DNA of 64,000 nt from Nocardia sp. BSTN01 (GCF_015354405.1 NZ_JADKYP010000034.1:1-64000), one strand, 5' to 3'; counted from the stretch's first letter, positions 26,434 through 35,726 are shown. Notes: a model not told the origin generated them from the sequence alone. Translations and numbers: made by a program.

Positions 26434-27477
26434 TTAGAAGTCGACGGGCGCCTCGGCACCCGCGTCTGCGGTGACGTCGGCACCGATGCCGAGCTTCTCC
26501 TTGATCTTCTTCTCGATCTCGTCGCGCACGTCGGTGTTCTCCAGCAGGAACTTGCGGGCGTTCTCCTTGCCCTGGCCGAGCTGATCGCCCTCGTAGGTGT
26601 ACCAGGAACCGGACTTACGGATGAAGCCCTGATCGACACCCATATCGATGATCGAGCCCTCCTTGGAGATGCCTGCACCGTAGAGGATGTCGAATTCGGC
26701 CTGCTTGAACGGCGGCGACACCTTGTTCTTGACGACCTTGACGCGGGTGCGGTTGCCCACCGCGTCGCTGCCGTCCTTCAGCGTCTCGATGCGGCGCACG
26801 TCCAGCCGCACCGAGGCGTAGAACTTCAATGCCTTACCACCCGTGGTGGTTTCGGGCGAGCCGAACATCACGCCGATCTTCTCGCGCAGCTGGTTGATGA
26901 AGATGGCGGTGGTGCCGGAGTTGTTGAGCGCACTGGTCATCTTGCGCAGCGCCTGGCTCATCAGGCGGGCCTGCAGACCGACGTGGCTGTCGCCCATCTC
27001 GCCCTCGATTTCCGCGCGCGGCACCAGGGCCGCGACGGAGTCGATGACGATGATGTCCAGCGCGCCGGAACGCACCAGCATGTCGGCGATCTCCAGAGCC
27101 TGCTCACCGGTATCGGGCTGCGACACCAGCAGGGCGTCGGTGTCGACGCCGAGTTTGCGGGCGTATTCCGGATCCAGCGCGTGCTCGGCGTCGATGAAGG
27201 CCGCGAGTCCGCCGTTGGCCTGCGCGTTGGCGATGGCGTGCAGGGCGACCGTGGTCTTACCGGAAGATTCCGGACCGTAGATCTCCACGACGCGGCCACG
27301 CGGCAGACCGCCGATGCCCAGCGCCACGTCCAGCGCGATCGAACCCGTCGGAATGACCGAGATGGGCTGATGCGCCTCCTCGCCCAGGCGCATGATCGCG
27401 CCCTTACCGAAACTCTTCTCGACCTGCGCCAGAGCGAGCTCGAGCGCCTTGTCACGGTCGTAGGCCTGTGGTGCCAT
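26434..27477 (-). CDS. recA: Recombinase RecA (no intein)
   Basis: The protein has 347 residues from the ATG at 27477 ([10 protein letters not shown]), with AAGGGGAA as ribosome site. Walker A is GPESSGKT (68-75), Walker [11 protein letters not shown], and the DNA loops follow ([38 protein letters not shown]). It forms filaments on ssDNA, drives strand exchange and triggers LexA self-cleavage. Unlike M. tuberculosis RecA, the frame has no intein. recX follows after three bases, so the two are surely co-transcribed. Two damage-responsive promoters are readable upstream. Confidence 0.98.
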   Translation of the reverse strand: MAPQAYDRDKALELALAQVEKSFGKGAIMRLGEEAHQPISVIPTGSIALDVALGIGGLPRGRVVEIYGPESSGKTTVALHAIANAQANGGLAAFIDAEHALDPEYARKLGVDTDALLVSQPDTGEQALEIADMLVRSGALDIIVIDSVAALVPRAEIEGEMGDSHVGLQARLMSQALRKMTSALNNSGTTAIFINQLREKIGVMFGSPETTTGGKALKFYASVRLDVRRIETLKDGSDAVGNRTRVKVVKNKVSPPFKQAEFDILYGAGISKEGSIIDMGVDQGFIRKSGSWYTYEGDQLGQGKENARKFLLENTDVRDEIEKKIKEKLGIGADVTADAGAEAPVDF

Positions 27478-27525
27478 CGTCTGTTCCCCTTCTGACGGGT
27501 AAGTCTCGTTGTGTGGTTGGCCCCC

Positions 27526-27548
27526 ACGGTAGAGGGCGGCACCGACAA
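27526..27548 (-). promoter_or_regulatory. recA P1: LexA-independent DNA-damage promoter (PafBC/RecA-NDp type)
   Basis: Read on the minus strand, TTGTCGGTG, eight bases, then TACCGT exactly fits the mycobacterial consensus tTGTCRgtg-N8-TAnnnT. It would start transcription about 40 bases before the recA ATG. Confidence 0.8.
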
Positions 27549-27560
27549 GTTCTGATGGCA

Positions 27561-27588
27561 AGCTTAGACGAACACGTGTTCGAGGCAA
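27561..27588 (-). promoter_or_regulatory. recA P2: LexA-controlled promoter with SOS box
   Basis: On the minus strand, TTGCCT (27583-27588) and TAAGCT (27561-27566) form -35 and -10 boxes 16 bp apart. The SOS box TCGAACACGTGTTCGT (27568-27583) fills the spacer and differs from TCGAAC-N4-GTTCGA only in its last base. LexA bound here would block RNA polymerase. Confidence 0.8.
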
Positions 27589-27760
27589 GCGACGCGCCCG
27601 CCGACACGCACAGCGACCGCGCAGCCGCACCCCGTGCCCGGCAATCGCCGCGTTATCCGGCCGCTCACACGCCGCGATCGCCTCGAGCTGCGGCTGTGAT
27701 CACCCCGGCGGCGCGGCCGCGATCTCGCCGGACGCGCGGCACCGAGCCGCTCTGCCACGA

Positions 27761-28795
27761 TCACCGAGTCGCCGTCGGCACCACCGCGATCCGGTCGGTC
27801 TGCATCAGCGCCTGCGCCTGTTTCAGCATCCGCAGTGTCGGCGTCACCTCCACGTCGACGATCCCGGCCAGAGCCCCCAGCCGCTCGGTGAGGTAGCGGT
27901 ACAGGTGCGAGCTGTCGCGGCAGACGATGGAGGAGACCAGATTGGTGGGCCCGGTGGTGGCCGCGACGAACGCCGTCTCCGGATGGGTCGCGATCGCCCG
28001 GCCGATGGCGTCGAGTTCGGCCGGATGCGTCCGCACCCACAGCGACGCCCGCACCGCGTATCCCATGCGCTCGACGGCGAAATCGAGATCGAAGTACAGC
28101 ACGCCCGCCGCCGTCAGCTCGGACATCCGCCGCGCGACCCGGGTTGGGCTCCAGCCGGTTTCGGCCGCCAGCCGGGCATAGGAGGCGCGCCCGTCGCGAG
28201 CCAGCAGGGCGAGCAACGCCTCGTCGGCCGCGGACAGCTCCATCGGCGCGTCGGGCCCGCGTCGATCGTTCATCGCGGGCCTCGGCCCCAGCTGTCGCAA
28301 CTGTTCCGCGGTCAGCAACCGGCTGTAGCGCGGCCACTCCTCCGCGAGCGGGAATCGGTGGATGATCTCGTAGGCCATCAATCCGGTGACCTGACTGGCT
28401 CGCGGAAGGACGTTGAGCAGCAACGCGTCTCGCTGTTCGATCGAGCGTGGGCGGCTCACGCAGGTGACCTCCGAACCGGTCGACAGCAGCGCCACCCAGC
28501 TCACGTCGGGCAGCCGCGCCAGCGATTCGGCGAGCCGCAGCGCCTTGTCCGGGGTGGACCGCACCCGCAGCATCCAGCGCGTATTCCCCAGCGGCATGGC
28601 GTTGACCTGGCCGGAGACGTGCAGGATGCCGCGTTGGCGCATCGACCGATAGCGGCGGGCCACGGTCTGTTCGGAGACACCGAGGATCGTGCCCAGGGTG
28701 GCGAACGGGATGCGGGCATCAGTGACCAAGCCGTGCACGATCTGCTTGTCGAGCGGATCGAGAACGGAGGATTCGAGTTCGTCTTCGGGGTTCAC
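27761..28795 (-). CDS. Lrp/AsnC-type regulator with two tandem Lrp units
   Basis: The protein has 344 residues. It has two HTH-plus-sensor halves: the first HTH is LDKQIVHGLVTDARIPFATLGTILGVSEQTVARRY and the second SAADEALLALLARDGRASYARLAAETGWSPTRVARRM. Each is followed by a RAM-like sensor region (LRVRSTPDKALRLAESLARLPDV; LWVRTHPAELDAIGRAIATHPE). It is divergent from an MFS exporter gene across 96 bp, the usual arrangement for a regulator of its neighbour. The ligand is unknown. The 177 bp downstream towards the recA promoters shows no gene. Confidence 0.88.
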   Translation of the reverse strand: MNPEDELESSVLDPLDKQIVHGLVTDARIPFATLGTILGVSEQTVARRYRSMRQRGILHVSGQVNAMPLGNTRWMLRVRSTPDKALRLAESLARLPDVSWVALLSTGSEVTCVSRPRSIEQRDALLLNVLPRASQVTGLMAYEIIHRFPLAEEWPRYSRLLTAEQLRQLGPRPAMNDRRGPDAPMELSAADEALLALLARDGRASYARLAAETGWSPTRVARRMSELTAAGVLYFDLDFAVERMGYAVRASLWVRTHPAELDAIGRAIATHPETAFVAATTGPTNLVSSIVCRDSSHLYRYLTERLGALAGIVDVEVTPTLRMLKQAQALMQTDRIAVVPTATR

Positions 28796-28891
28796 AGGCG
28801 GAATCTCACATCGACGGCCGGGTAGCTGGATGGATATTCAAACATCTCGCACGCTTGGCGTCGATATCGTTCGCCCTACCCGGAGGTCGCC

Positions 28892-30301
28892 ATGCGGAAA
28901 TGGCTCCCCTTGTTCGCGGCGTGCCTCGGCACGCTGATGCTGCTCATCGACGTCACCATCGTCAACGTCGCACTCCCCGACATCGCCGCCGATCTCGGCA
29001 CCGGACTGTCGGGCCTGCAGTGGGTCGTCGACGGCTATGCGCTGGGCTTGGCCGCACTGCTGCTGGTCCTGGGCTCGTTCGCCGATCGGTTCGGCGCCAA
29101 ACCCACCTATCTCGCGGGCCTCGCGGTCTTCGCCGCCGCCTCACTGGCCTGCGGACTGGCCCAGTCCTCGACCCTGCTGGTGGCCGCGCGGGCCGTGCAG
29201 GGCATCGGCGGTGCGGCCATGTTCGCGACCACGCTGTCGCTACTGCACGCCACCTACACCGGCCGTGATCGCGGCACCGCGTTCGGCGCCTGGGGTGCGG
29301 TCGCGGGTGCGGCCGCCGGTATCGGTGTGGTGCTCGGCGGGGTGCTGACCGACCTGCTGTCGTGGCGCTGGATCTTCCTGGTGAACCTGCCGATCGCGGC
29401 CGTCACCATCGCGCTGTCGCTGTACGCCTTCGGCCCCTCGCCACGCCGCCCCGGCCGCGGCGCGGACCTCGCCGGAATGGCCGCCTTCGCCGTCGCGGCG
29501 ACCGCGCTGACCTACGGCATCATCCGGGGCGGGGAGGACGGGTGGGGCGACGGCGCGGCAGTCGGCACGCTGATCCTCGGCGCGATCGCGATCGGCTGCT
29601 TCGTCCTCGTCGAAGCACGCAGCGCCACACCGATGTTCCCGCTCGCACTGCTGCGCAACCGGGAGTTCGCGGCCACCCTGGTGGCGGCGGCGGGCTTCAA
29701 TTTCGCCGCCTTCGCGAGCAGCCCCCTCATCTCCCTGTGGCTGCAGCAGTCGTTGCAGCTCAGCCCCCTGCGCGCGGGTCTGTCCATGCTGCCGATGGCG
29801 GCGACGGCGTTCGTGGTCTCGGGCGCGTTCGGGCGGTGGCTGCACGACGTGGCGCCCCGCTGGACCATCGGCGGCGGCTTGGTGATCACCGGCATCGGCG
29901 CGGGTCTGCTGGGCGTGATCGATGCCGGATCGACCTGGAGTGCACTACTTTTCGGCTACGTGGTCATCGGTGTAGGCATCGGCGTGCTCGCACCGCCGCT
30001 GGTGGCGGTCGCGATGGCCGCGGTGCCCCCGCAGCAGAGCGGCACGGCAGCCGGAGCGGTGAACACCGCCCGTCAACTGGGCCTGGCACTCGGGGTCGCG
30101 GTACTCGGCACGGTATTCCGCAGCTCGGCGGGTGAAGGCCGGATGACGGTGTCGCAGTTCGTGTCCGGACTGGACGCCGCCGTCGCGGTGGCAGCGGGGG
30201 TGGGCATCGTTCTCGGCCTCATCGCCTTCGCCCTGTTCCGTCCTCGTACCCGGACCGCCCAGACCGCGGAACCCGCCGCCACAGAGATCCCGGTCGGCTG
30301 A
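28892..30301 (+). CDS. MFS transporter, DHA2 (EmrB/QacA-like) family
   Basis: This 469-residue pump has MLLIDVTIVNVALPDIAADL in helix 1 and GSFADRFGAKPTYLAGL as motif A. The spacing fits 14-helix drug or metabolite exporters. A CGGAGG ribosome site stands just before the ATG. It is probably controlled by the divergent Lrp-type gene. The substrate cannot be read. The C-terminus ends in a short polar tail. Short GC palindromic repeats lie directly after the stop. Confidence 0.9.
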   Translation: MRKWLPLFAACLGTLMLLIDVTIVNVALPDIAADLGTGLSGLQWVVDGYALGLAALLLVLGSFADRFGAKPTYLAGLAVFAAASLACGLAQSSTLLVAARAVQGIGGAAMFATTLSLLHATYTGRDRGTAFGAWGAVAGAAAGIGVVLGGVLTDLLSWRWIFLVNLPIAAVTIALSLYAFGPSPRRPGRGADLAGMAAFAVAATALTYGIIRGGEDGWGDGAAVGTLILGAIAIGCFVLVEARSATPMFPLALLRNREFAATLVAAAGFNFAAFASSPLISLWLQQSLQLSPLRAGLSMLPMAATAFVVSGAFGRWLHDVAPRWTIGGGLVITGIGAGLLGVIDAGSTWSALLFGYVVIGVGIGVLAPPLVAVAMAAVPPQQSGTAAGAVNTARQLGLALGVAVLGTVFRSSAGEGRMTVSQFVSGLDAAVAVAAGVGIVLGLIAFALFRPRTRTAQTAEPAATEIPVG

Positions 30302-30309
30302 ATCGGCGC

Positions 30310-30378
30310 CGCCGCGGCGCAGTGGCGATTCCGCGCCGCGGCGCAGTGCTGATTCCGCGCCGCGCAGTACCGATTCCC
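30310..30378. repeat. 24-bp tandem repeat, about 2.9 copies
   Basis: Units at 30310-30333, 30334-30357 and 30358-30378 (the last shortened by three bases) share a GC palindrome (GCGCCGCGGCGC when complete) and the tail cgattcc. They lie between convergent genes and may act as a terminator. Confidence 0.7.
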
Positions 30379-30390
30379 GGAAAGGCGCGC

Positions 30391-30864
30391 TCACCCTTGG
30401 GGTCCGAGCCCCGCCGGAAGACGCGGCGGGGTGCCCTGAGTCCAGGTGATGCGCAGCGACGACGCCCGGATCCGCCAGCCCTCGGCCGTCCGGACCAATT
30501 CGGTGTCGGCATGGCCGGCAGAGATGAAAACCGCCTCGGAACCACCGGCGAGCACGTGGGTGCTGAGCTGAGCGCCGCGCGCCGTGGCGCGGTCGCCGTC
30601 GAGTTCGATCACCGCGTTGGTTCCCAGATGAACGGTCCGGTCGAACAGCGCCATCCCGCGCCGGATGTGCGCGAGCACGGCGTCGCGGCCGTGGACGGTG
30701 CCGATCGGCATCTCCGCGGTCGCGTCCTCGGTGTAGTAGGTCCGCGCCCACCGGTCGTCGAACACACCGTCGTCGAGCGAACGCAGGTAGCGGTCGAGGA
30801 GGCCGGTTATCTCGGACCGGTCCAGTAGTTCCCGAATCCTGTTCTCGGTGATCTCGGTATCCAT
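30391..30864 (-). CDS. NTF2-like / SnoaL-like domain protein
   Basis: The protein has 157 residues from the ATG at 30864 (MDTEITENR). The NTF2-like cone fold is suggested by an N-terminal helix (EITGLLDRYLRSLDDGVFDDRWARTYYTEDATAEMP), then HLGTNAVIELDGDRATARGAQLSTHVL and a final strand. The early Tyr/Asp set resembles the ring-hydroxylase-beta/SnoaL_4 group. It may be an isomerase, a hydratase or a binding protein. It is convergent with the MFS gene. No partner gene is obvious. Confidence 0.75.
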   Translation of the reverse strand: MDTEITENRIRELLDRSEITGLLDRYLRSLDDGVFDDRWARTYYTEDATAEMPIGTVHGRDAVLAHIRRGMALFDRTVHLGTNAVIELDGDRATARGAQLSTHVLAGGSEAVFISAGHADTELVRTAEGWRIRASSLRITWTQGTPPRLPAGLGPQG

Positions 30865-30931
30865 GCGACCACCCTGCAACCTCGAGCGAGCTCGAGGTCA
30901 AGGCCGGTGTGACGCAGTCGACCGCTACCGG

Positions 30932-31126
30932 TCACCAGCGGGTCTTCGGTACGTCGAATTCGGCGCACAGGGCACGCCAGACCTCGCGAGGGTCGATGCC
31001 GTCCTCGATCGCCTGGGCGCCGGTACGGCCGTTCATCGAGGGCAGGACATGATCGGCCAGCAGCAGGTCGCCGCGGGCTACGCCGAATTCGGTATGCAAG
31101 AGTTCCTGAAATTCAGTCAACCGCAC
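30932..31126 (-). CDS. DUF3046 protein
   Basis: This 64-residue protein has MRLTEFQELLHTEFG at the start and DPREVWRALCAEFDVPKTRW at the end, the hallmark of DUF3046. Such genes lie close to recA-recX in many actinobacteria (Rv2738c in M. tuberculosis). Here it is separated from recA by about 3.5 kb of inserted genes. Function unknown. Confidence 0.9.
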   Translation of the reverse strand: MRLTEFQELLHTEFGVARGDLLLADHVLPSMNGRTGAQAIEDGIDPREVWRALCAEFDVPKTRW

Positions 31127-31177
31127 CGTGCCGAGGGTACCGGTCGCCCAGCCTACGCACCGCCGACGGTGGCGCGG

Positions 31178-32341
31178 TCAGCTCGCGCGCGCCCGGTCCA
31201 GCGTGCGATGACAGATGTCGATCGGATCGGCGACATCGGAGGCGGTGGCCGCGGCCGCCGCAGCGGCCTCGCGGTAGGACTCGTCGCCGAGGACGGTGTG
31301 CACCGCAGCACGCAGCGATTCGGGGGTGAACGGCCGCACCAGCAGCGAACTTCCTTGGCGGACCACACGATTGGCGAGTTCCCATTGATCGCCACCACCG
31401 GGCACGGTCACGATCGGCACGCCGGCGAGCAGAGTTTTGGCCAGCAACCCGTGCCCTCCGCCGCCGACCACCACGGCGGCATGGCGCAACAGTTCGTCCT
31501 GCCGTCCCAGCCCGGCCGTCGCCCACGGCGGAAGGTCCCCCGGCGGCGTATCGAGCATCGAGATCGCCATGCGCACATCGCTGTCCGCGAGCGCCTCCAG
31601 CGCACCGGTGGCCAGATCACCGAATCCGGTCCGGGCCGTGGACGGCGCGACCACGACCAGCGGCCGGTCGCCGGGTGGCGGCGCCAGCACCTCCGACGTC
31701 GGCTCCCACAGCAGCGGCCCCACCACGTGCGCGTCCTCCGGCCAATCTGGCCGATCGACCTCCAGAGCGGGCAGTGTGGCGATCAACCGGGCATCCGGGC
31801 CCGGATCCAGCTCCGGCAGCCCCACGCTCGCCCGCGCCGCCCCCCGCTGCCGATCGCCGCGGGTGATCGCGCGCGCCGTCAACCCGCGCAGCACCGTATC
31901 GCGCATCCGCCCACGCAAACCCTCACCCGGCGCGAGCCCACTACCGATGGGCGGCAACGCTTTCGACGGCAGATACAGCGGATGCGGCGACAGCTCGACC
32001 CACGGCACCCCCAGCCGTTCCGCGGCCATCCCGCCGCCGGCGGTGAGCACATCCGAGACCACCAGCTCCGGCAACATCGCACTGAGATCGGGCAGGATCT
32101 CCGTGGAGATATGAGCCGCTCGGTCATGGATACGCGCACCCGCGTCGGCGTCGTCGTCCTGCGGGCGCGGCGCCAAACCCTTCAACCGCCGCACCGCGAT
32201 CCCCGCCTCGCGCGCCGCATCGAACCAGCGCGGACTGGTGAACAACACCGGATCATCGCCCGCCTGGAGAAACCGCAGGCACAGCGCGATCGCCGGAAAC
32301 GCGTGACCCGGATCCGGACCCGCGACGACAGCCACTCGCAT
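31178..32341 (-). CDS. GT-B glycosyltransferase (Rv2739c-like, GT1 type)
   Basis: The protein has 387 residues from the ATG at 32341 (MRVAVVAGPDPGHAFPAIAL). The C-terminal donor-binding part has VVVGGGGHGLLAKTLLAGVPIVTVPGGGDQWELANRV, the GT1-type HG...P...DQ motif. It would transfer a sugar from a nucleotide sugar to an unknown acceptor. The neighbour relation with DUF3046 is the same as Rv2738c-Rv2739c. No signal peptide, so it is cytoplasmic. Confidence 0.85.
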   Translation of the reverse strand: MRVAVVAGPDPGHAFPAIALCLRFLQAGDDPVLFTSPRWFDAAREAGIAVRRLKGLAPRPQDDDADAGARIHDRAAHISTEILPDLSAMLPELVVSDVLTAGGGMAAERLGVPWVELSPHPLYLPSKALPPIGSGLAPGEGLRGRMRDTVLRGLTARAITRGDRQRGAARASVGLPELDPGPDARLIATLPALEVDRPDWPEDAHVVGPLLWEPTSEVLAPPPGDRPLVVVAPSTARTGFGDLATGALEALADSDVRMAISMLDTPPGDLPPWATAGLGRQDELLRHAAVVVGGGGHGLLAKTLLAGVPIVTVPGGGDQWELANRVVRQGSSLLVRPFTPESLRAAVHTVLGDESYREAAAAAAATASDVADPIDICHRTLDRARAS

Positions 32342-32449
32342 GCGCCCCACCCTGCCATACCCCGCTACCACCCGATGCCGGGCGGGCACAGCTACCCGAC
32401 GGTCATGAACGCCGTCCGAGCCGATCGTGGCCGCTCACAGTACCGGCGA

Positions 32450-33160
32450 TCAGTCGGCGAAGTGGTACAGCTCGAACCCGACCGCCCGCTCGGCAGCGAA
32501 ACCGGCATGCGGCCCCGTGGCCCGATCCACGATGGCGCGAGCCTGTTCCGCCACCGGCTCGTCACTGAGCGCGCTCAGGTAGCGGCTGTGCTGCATCAGC
32601 GAATCCACCGCCGCCCGAACGGTATCGGTGACATCCACCGCATGCGTCACCACCGGACCCACCACCGCGGCCCAGCGCGGCGTCCAGATCGGCAATTCGG
32701 CCAGCTCCGGAAAGATCCACTCGTTGCCCGCATCCGAGATCGCGTCCAGCGCACTGCGCCCCACCGCGCGATGGTCGGCGCTGTTCGCAAATCCGGGCGC
32801 CCACGTGTCGCCGAAATTGAACAACACCACCATCTCCGGACGATGCCGCCGGATCGCCGCGGCCAGATCGCGGCGCAAACCGAGCCCACCCTCGATCCGC
32901 CCGTCCGGATAGCCCAGGAACTCCACCTCCTCGACACCGACCGCGCGTGCCGAAGCGATCTCCTCCTGCTGCCGCAACGGGCCACACTCGGCCGGCGGCA
33001 GGCCCGCTATCCCGGCCTCACCGCTGGTGGCCAGCAGATACCGGATGGCCTTACCCTGCTTCGTCCAGCGAGCCACCGCGGCCGCGGCACCGTACTCGAT
33101 ATCGTCGGGATGGGCGACGATCACCAGACCGCGCTCCCAATCCTCGGGTAGATGTAACAT
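32450..33160 (-). CDS. PIG-L family deacetylase
   Basis: The protein has 236 residues from the ATG at 33160, with GGAGG three bases before it. Zinc motif AHPDD at His17-Asp20, and a later SADHRAVG (His130) as third ligand. Actinobacterial relatives deacetylate GlcNAc-inositol (MshB) or mycothiol conjugates (Mca). This protein is shorter than MshB/Mca (about 290), so it is a different member of unknown substrate. An upstream in-frame extension to 33217 is possible but lacks a ribosome site. Confidence 0.88.
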   Translation of the reverse strand: MLHLPEDWERGLVIVAHPDDIEYGAAAAVARWTKQGKAIRYLLATSGEAGIAGLPPAECGPLRQQEEIASARAVGVEEVEFLGYPDGRIEGGLGLRRDLAAAIRRHRPEMVVLFNFGDTWAPGFANSADHRAVGRSALDAISDAGNEWIFPELAELPIWTPRWAAVVGPVVTHAVDVTDTVRAAVDSLMQHSRYLSALSDEPVAEQARAIVDRATGPHAGFAAERAVGFELYHFAD

Positions 33161-33253
33161 TCGCCTCCGCTTCGCTCCGGCGGGTTCGAGGTGCACCGTT
33201 TTCCGAAACGCTAACACGAGCGGGTTCTCGGCTCATCCACCGCGAAACAGCAA

Positions 33254-33285
33254 CGGGCCGTTCGGCTTTCGTACCGAACGGCCCG
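33254..33285 (-). terminator. Hairpin terminator
   Basis: A 12-bp perfect stem (33254-33265 with 33274-33285) and an eight-base loop lie 13 bp after the stop of the small membrane-protein gene. Few Ts follow. Confidence 0.7.
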
Positions 33286-33297
33286 GGTTGTGGCTCG

Positions 33298-33471
33298 CTA
33301 CAGTTTGGTGACCGTCGACTTGTTCGAGCCGGAGACGGCCTTGTACAGCAGGTACAGGCCGAAGACCACGACGCTGATCATCAGGATCGGGAACAGCGCC
33401 TTGACCAGCGCGCCGATCACGATCAGCGCCAGCCACACGAGCGCGACGACGCCCAGAATCTTCCAGAACAT
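33298..33471 (-). CDS. Small two-helix membrane protein
   Basis: This 57-residue protein starts MFWKILGVVALVWLALIV and has a second helix around ILMISVVVFGLYLLY, ending in SNKSTVTKL. A GGGAGGA site fits the ATG at 33471 (seven bases) better than the one two codons upstream at 33477 (one base). It has its own hairpin terminator. It lies at the end of the psp region on the same strand but about 200 bp from pspM. Function unknown. Confidence 0.65.
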   Translation of the reverse strand: MFWKILGVVALVWLALIVIGALVKALFPILMISVVVFGLYLLYKAVSGSNKSTVTKL

Positions 33472-33684
33472 GTCCATTCCTCCCGAAGGTTTCCGAACCG
33501 CCGTCAGCGCGATCCGACTCCTCCATACTGTCAACTCGGCGCCGGAAAATCACCAGGTCACGACCGATATCCGGGAAATCTCAGGGTGAACCCCTAGCCG
33601 GATCACCCGCGAGGATCGGTCCGCGAACCGGATATCGCTCCCGTGCGGTGCGCGAAGGACCGGATGCCGCCGAGGCGGCGGCGT

Positions 33685-34881
33685 TCAGTGCCGGTCGGCG
33701 AGGTCGGTCAGCGCCTGGGCCCAGCCGTCCAGGCGGTCGGCCGCCTCGCGCACGGTGAACATGGCCCAGCCGAAGTCGTCCGCCGGTGTCTCGGCTGCGC
33801 TCGCTCCGGCCGCCAGCATCTGCCCGGCGGCGGCGACGATCTGCTCGTATTCGGTCACGCCGGCTTCCAGCCGGTCGACCATCGCACCCGCCTGCTGCCG
33901 CAAGCCAGCCCCGGCATGCGAGGTCGCGACCACTTCGAGCGCCTTCTCCATCGCGGCGATGTCCCCGGCGAGAGCGTGCAGGGCGGCCGCCCCTGATTCC
34001 GCGGTCGCCACGGTGTCGGCGAAATCGTCGGCCGGCACTCGGCCGCTCGCCTCGATCTGACGGCCGAGAGCGTGAAAGGCCCGTTCCGCCCGGACCAGCC
34101 GGGCGATGGGCGCCCGCGCCGCGGACTGCACCGCGGGCAGCCGACGCGGTACGAACGTCGCGGGCGGCAACGGGTTTCGACGCAACTCCAGGTATCGGCG
34201 GGTGCTCACCGCCGCGCCGGTCACGAGGGCGGCCGCACCGCCACCGACCACGACAACCGCCCACACGGGCGCTGAGATCGCCACCAGTCCGGCCGTTCCC
34301 AGCGCGGTCACGCCCGAGGCCGCGCTCCAGCGGAGGCTGCGCCGCCGCACCCGCCGCCGGCGGCGAAGTTCCCGCTCCCGCGGGTCGGCCCATTTCCGGA
34401 CCGCATGTAAGGCGAATTCCCCGGCGTCGCGCAACGCACCCGGAACCCGCCTGGCGCGTGCGAGTTGATCGTCCACGGTCGGGCTGTGCGTCGACGGTTC
34501 CCGGAACGCGCTCGGGCCGGACGGACGACGGCGCTCGCGCGGGTTTCCACCGGCGTCGCGTGATCCGGTGTGTAACCGGGCAGCGGGCCCGCTGTTCGAT
34601 TCGCGGGGCGATGGAGGGTCCTCGCCTCCGGGCGCAGCGCTTTCCGCGGGAGCCGGCGAAGGCGGGACCGTACGGGAAATACGATGCCGCTCAATGGATT
34701 CGGCGATCGACTGCCATGCGGCGGCGTCGGCGACGGGTGGAGTGGTCGACAGTGGCGTCCGCGCCGCATCGGCCGACGGTGCGGCGGAGGCGGGCGGCGC
34801 GGACGCGGCGCTGCGAGCAGATCGCGACCAGGGCCGCGCACGGATCGGCGCGGGCTCGTTACCTGCCCGCGTTCGCCCCAT
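33685..34881 (-). CDS. pspM: PspM-like envelope-stress membrane protein (Rv2743c type)
   Basis: The protein has 398 residues. The first 150 are disordered (Ala/Pro/Ser). Two hydrophobic helices (about 190-205, ALGTAGLVAISAPVWAV, and 207-222, VVGGGAAALVTGAAVS) are followed by a long helical domain with AERAFHALGRQIEAS and DRLEAGVTEYEQIVAAAGQML. Assignment is by position immediately downstream of the pspA homolog, as for Rv2743c, which tethers PspA to the membrane; sequence alone would give only a membrane protein. The gap to pspA is 32 bp. No pspN (Rv2742c) homolog is next to it. Confidence 0.75.
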   Translation of the reverse strand: MGRTRAGNEPAPIRARPWSRSARSAASAPPASAAPSADAARTPLSTTPPVADAAAWQSIAESIERHRISRTVPPSPAPAESAAPGGEDPPSPRESNSGPAARLHTGSRDAGGNPRERRRPSGPSAFREPSTHSPTVDDQLARARRVPGALRDAGEFALHAVRKWADPRERELRRRRRVRRRSLRWSAASGVTALGTAGLVAISAPVWAVVVVGGGAAALVTGAAVSTRRYLELRRNPLPPATFVPRRLPAVQSAARAPIARLVRAERAFHALGRQIEASGRVPADDFADTVATAESGAAALHALAGDIAAMEKALEVVATSHAGAGLRQQAGAMVDRLEAGVTEYEQIVAAAGQMLAAGASAAETPADDFGWAMFTVREAADRLDGWAQALTDLADRH

Positions 34882-34913
34882 CTGCTCAGCCTTCCGATCG
34901 ACCCGCGACGCGC

Positions 34914-35726
34914 TTACTGCTGCGCGGCCTGGCCCTTGTTCACCTGCGGCTGAGCCGGGTTGGCGATGGACTGACCGGCGGAGTCCCCCGACGGCAGCGC
35001 GTCGCCACGCATGGAGGCGCGGATCTGCTCGAGACGGTTGTGGCCGGCCATCTGCACACTGGCCTGCTGCACCTCCATCATGCGGCCCTGCACGGTGTTC
35101 TGCGCGAGCTCGGCGGCGCCCAGCGCGTTGGCGTAGCGACGCTCGATCTTCTCGCGCACCGCGTCCAGGCTGGGGGTGCTGCCGGGGGCGGACAGCGTCG
35201 AATCCATCTGCTGCAGCGAGGCGGAGACCTGCTCCTGCATCTTGGCCTGCTCGAGCTGGCTGAGCAGCTTGGTGCGCTCGGCGACCTTCTGCTGCAGCAG
35301 CATGGCGTTCTGTTCGACCGCCTTCTTGGCCTGGGCGGCGGCCTGCAGCGACTGGTCGTGCAGCACCTTCAGGTCCTCGACGGACTGTTCGGCGGTGACC
35401 AGCTGGGCGGCGAACGCCTCGGCGGCGTTGGTGTACTGGATCGCCTTGTCGGTGTCGCCGGCGGCGTTGGCCTGGTCGGCCAACTGCACGGCCTGGCGGG
35501 CGTTGGCGTTGAGCTTCTCGACCTCGTCGAGCTGACGGTTGAGCTTCATCTCCAGCTGGCGCTGGTTACCGATCACCGACGCCGCCTGCTGCGACAGGGC
35601 CTGGTGCTGACGCTGGGCTTCCTCGATAGCCTGCTGAATCTGCACCTTCGGATCCGCATGCTCCTCGATCTTCGAATCGAAGAGGGCCATCAGGTACTTC
35701 CAGGCCTTCACGAACGGATTAGCCAT
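34914..35726 (-). CDS. pspA: PspA/IM30 family protein (35-kDa antigen type)
   Basis: The protein has 270 residues from the ATG at 35726 ([26 protein letters not shown]). It is a long coiled coil rich in Gln/Ala, typical of PspA/Vipp1/IM30; the tail is Pro/Gln-rich. It coats stressed membranes from the cytoplasmic side. It is homologous in position and sequence style to Rv2744c. It is downstream of clgR, with a hairpin in the 219-bp gap that could reduce read-through. Confidence 0.93.
   Translation of the reverse strand: MANPFVKAWKYLMALFDSKIEEHADPKVQIQQAIEEAQRQHQALSQQAASVIGNQRQLEMKLNRQLDEVEKLNANARQAVQLADQANAAGDTDKAIQYTNAAEAFAAQLVTAEQSVEDLKVLHDQSLQAAAQAKKAVEQNAMLLQQKVAERTKLLSQLEQAKMQEQVSASLQQMDSTLSAPGSTPSLDAVREKIERRYANALGAAELAQNTVQGRMMEVQQASVQMAGHNRLEQIRASMRGDALPSGDSAGQSIANPAQPQVNKGQAAQQ

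Noticed and set aside
26434-27477. Intein in recA
   Set aside because: The protein is 347 residues with all RecA motifs in normal spacing.
30310-30378. CRISPR array
   Set aside because: The units are directly joined without unique spacers.
30848-33151. A 767-codon plus-strand frame
   Set aside because: It is antisense to the DUF3046, glycosyltransferase and PIG-L genes; its Arg/His/Gln composition is that of a shadow frame.
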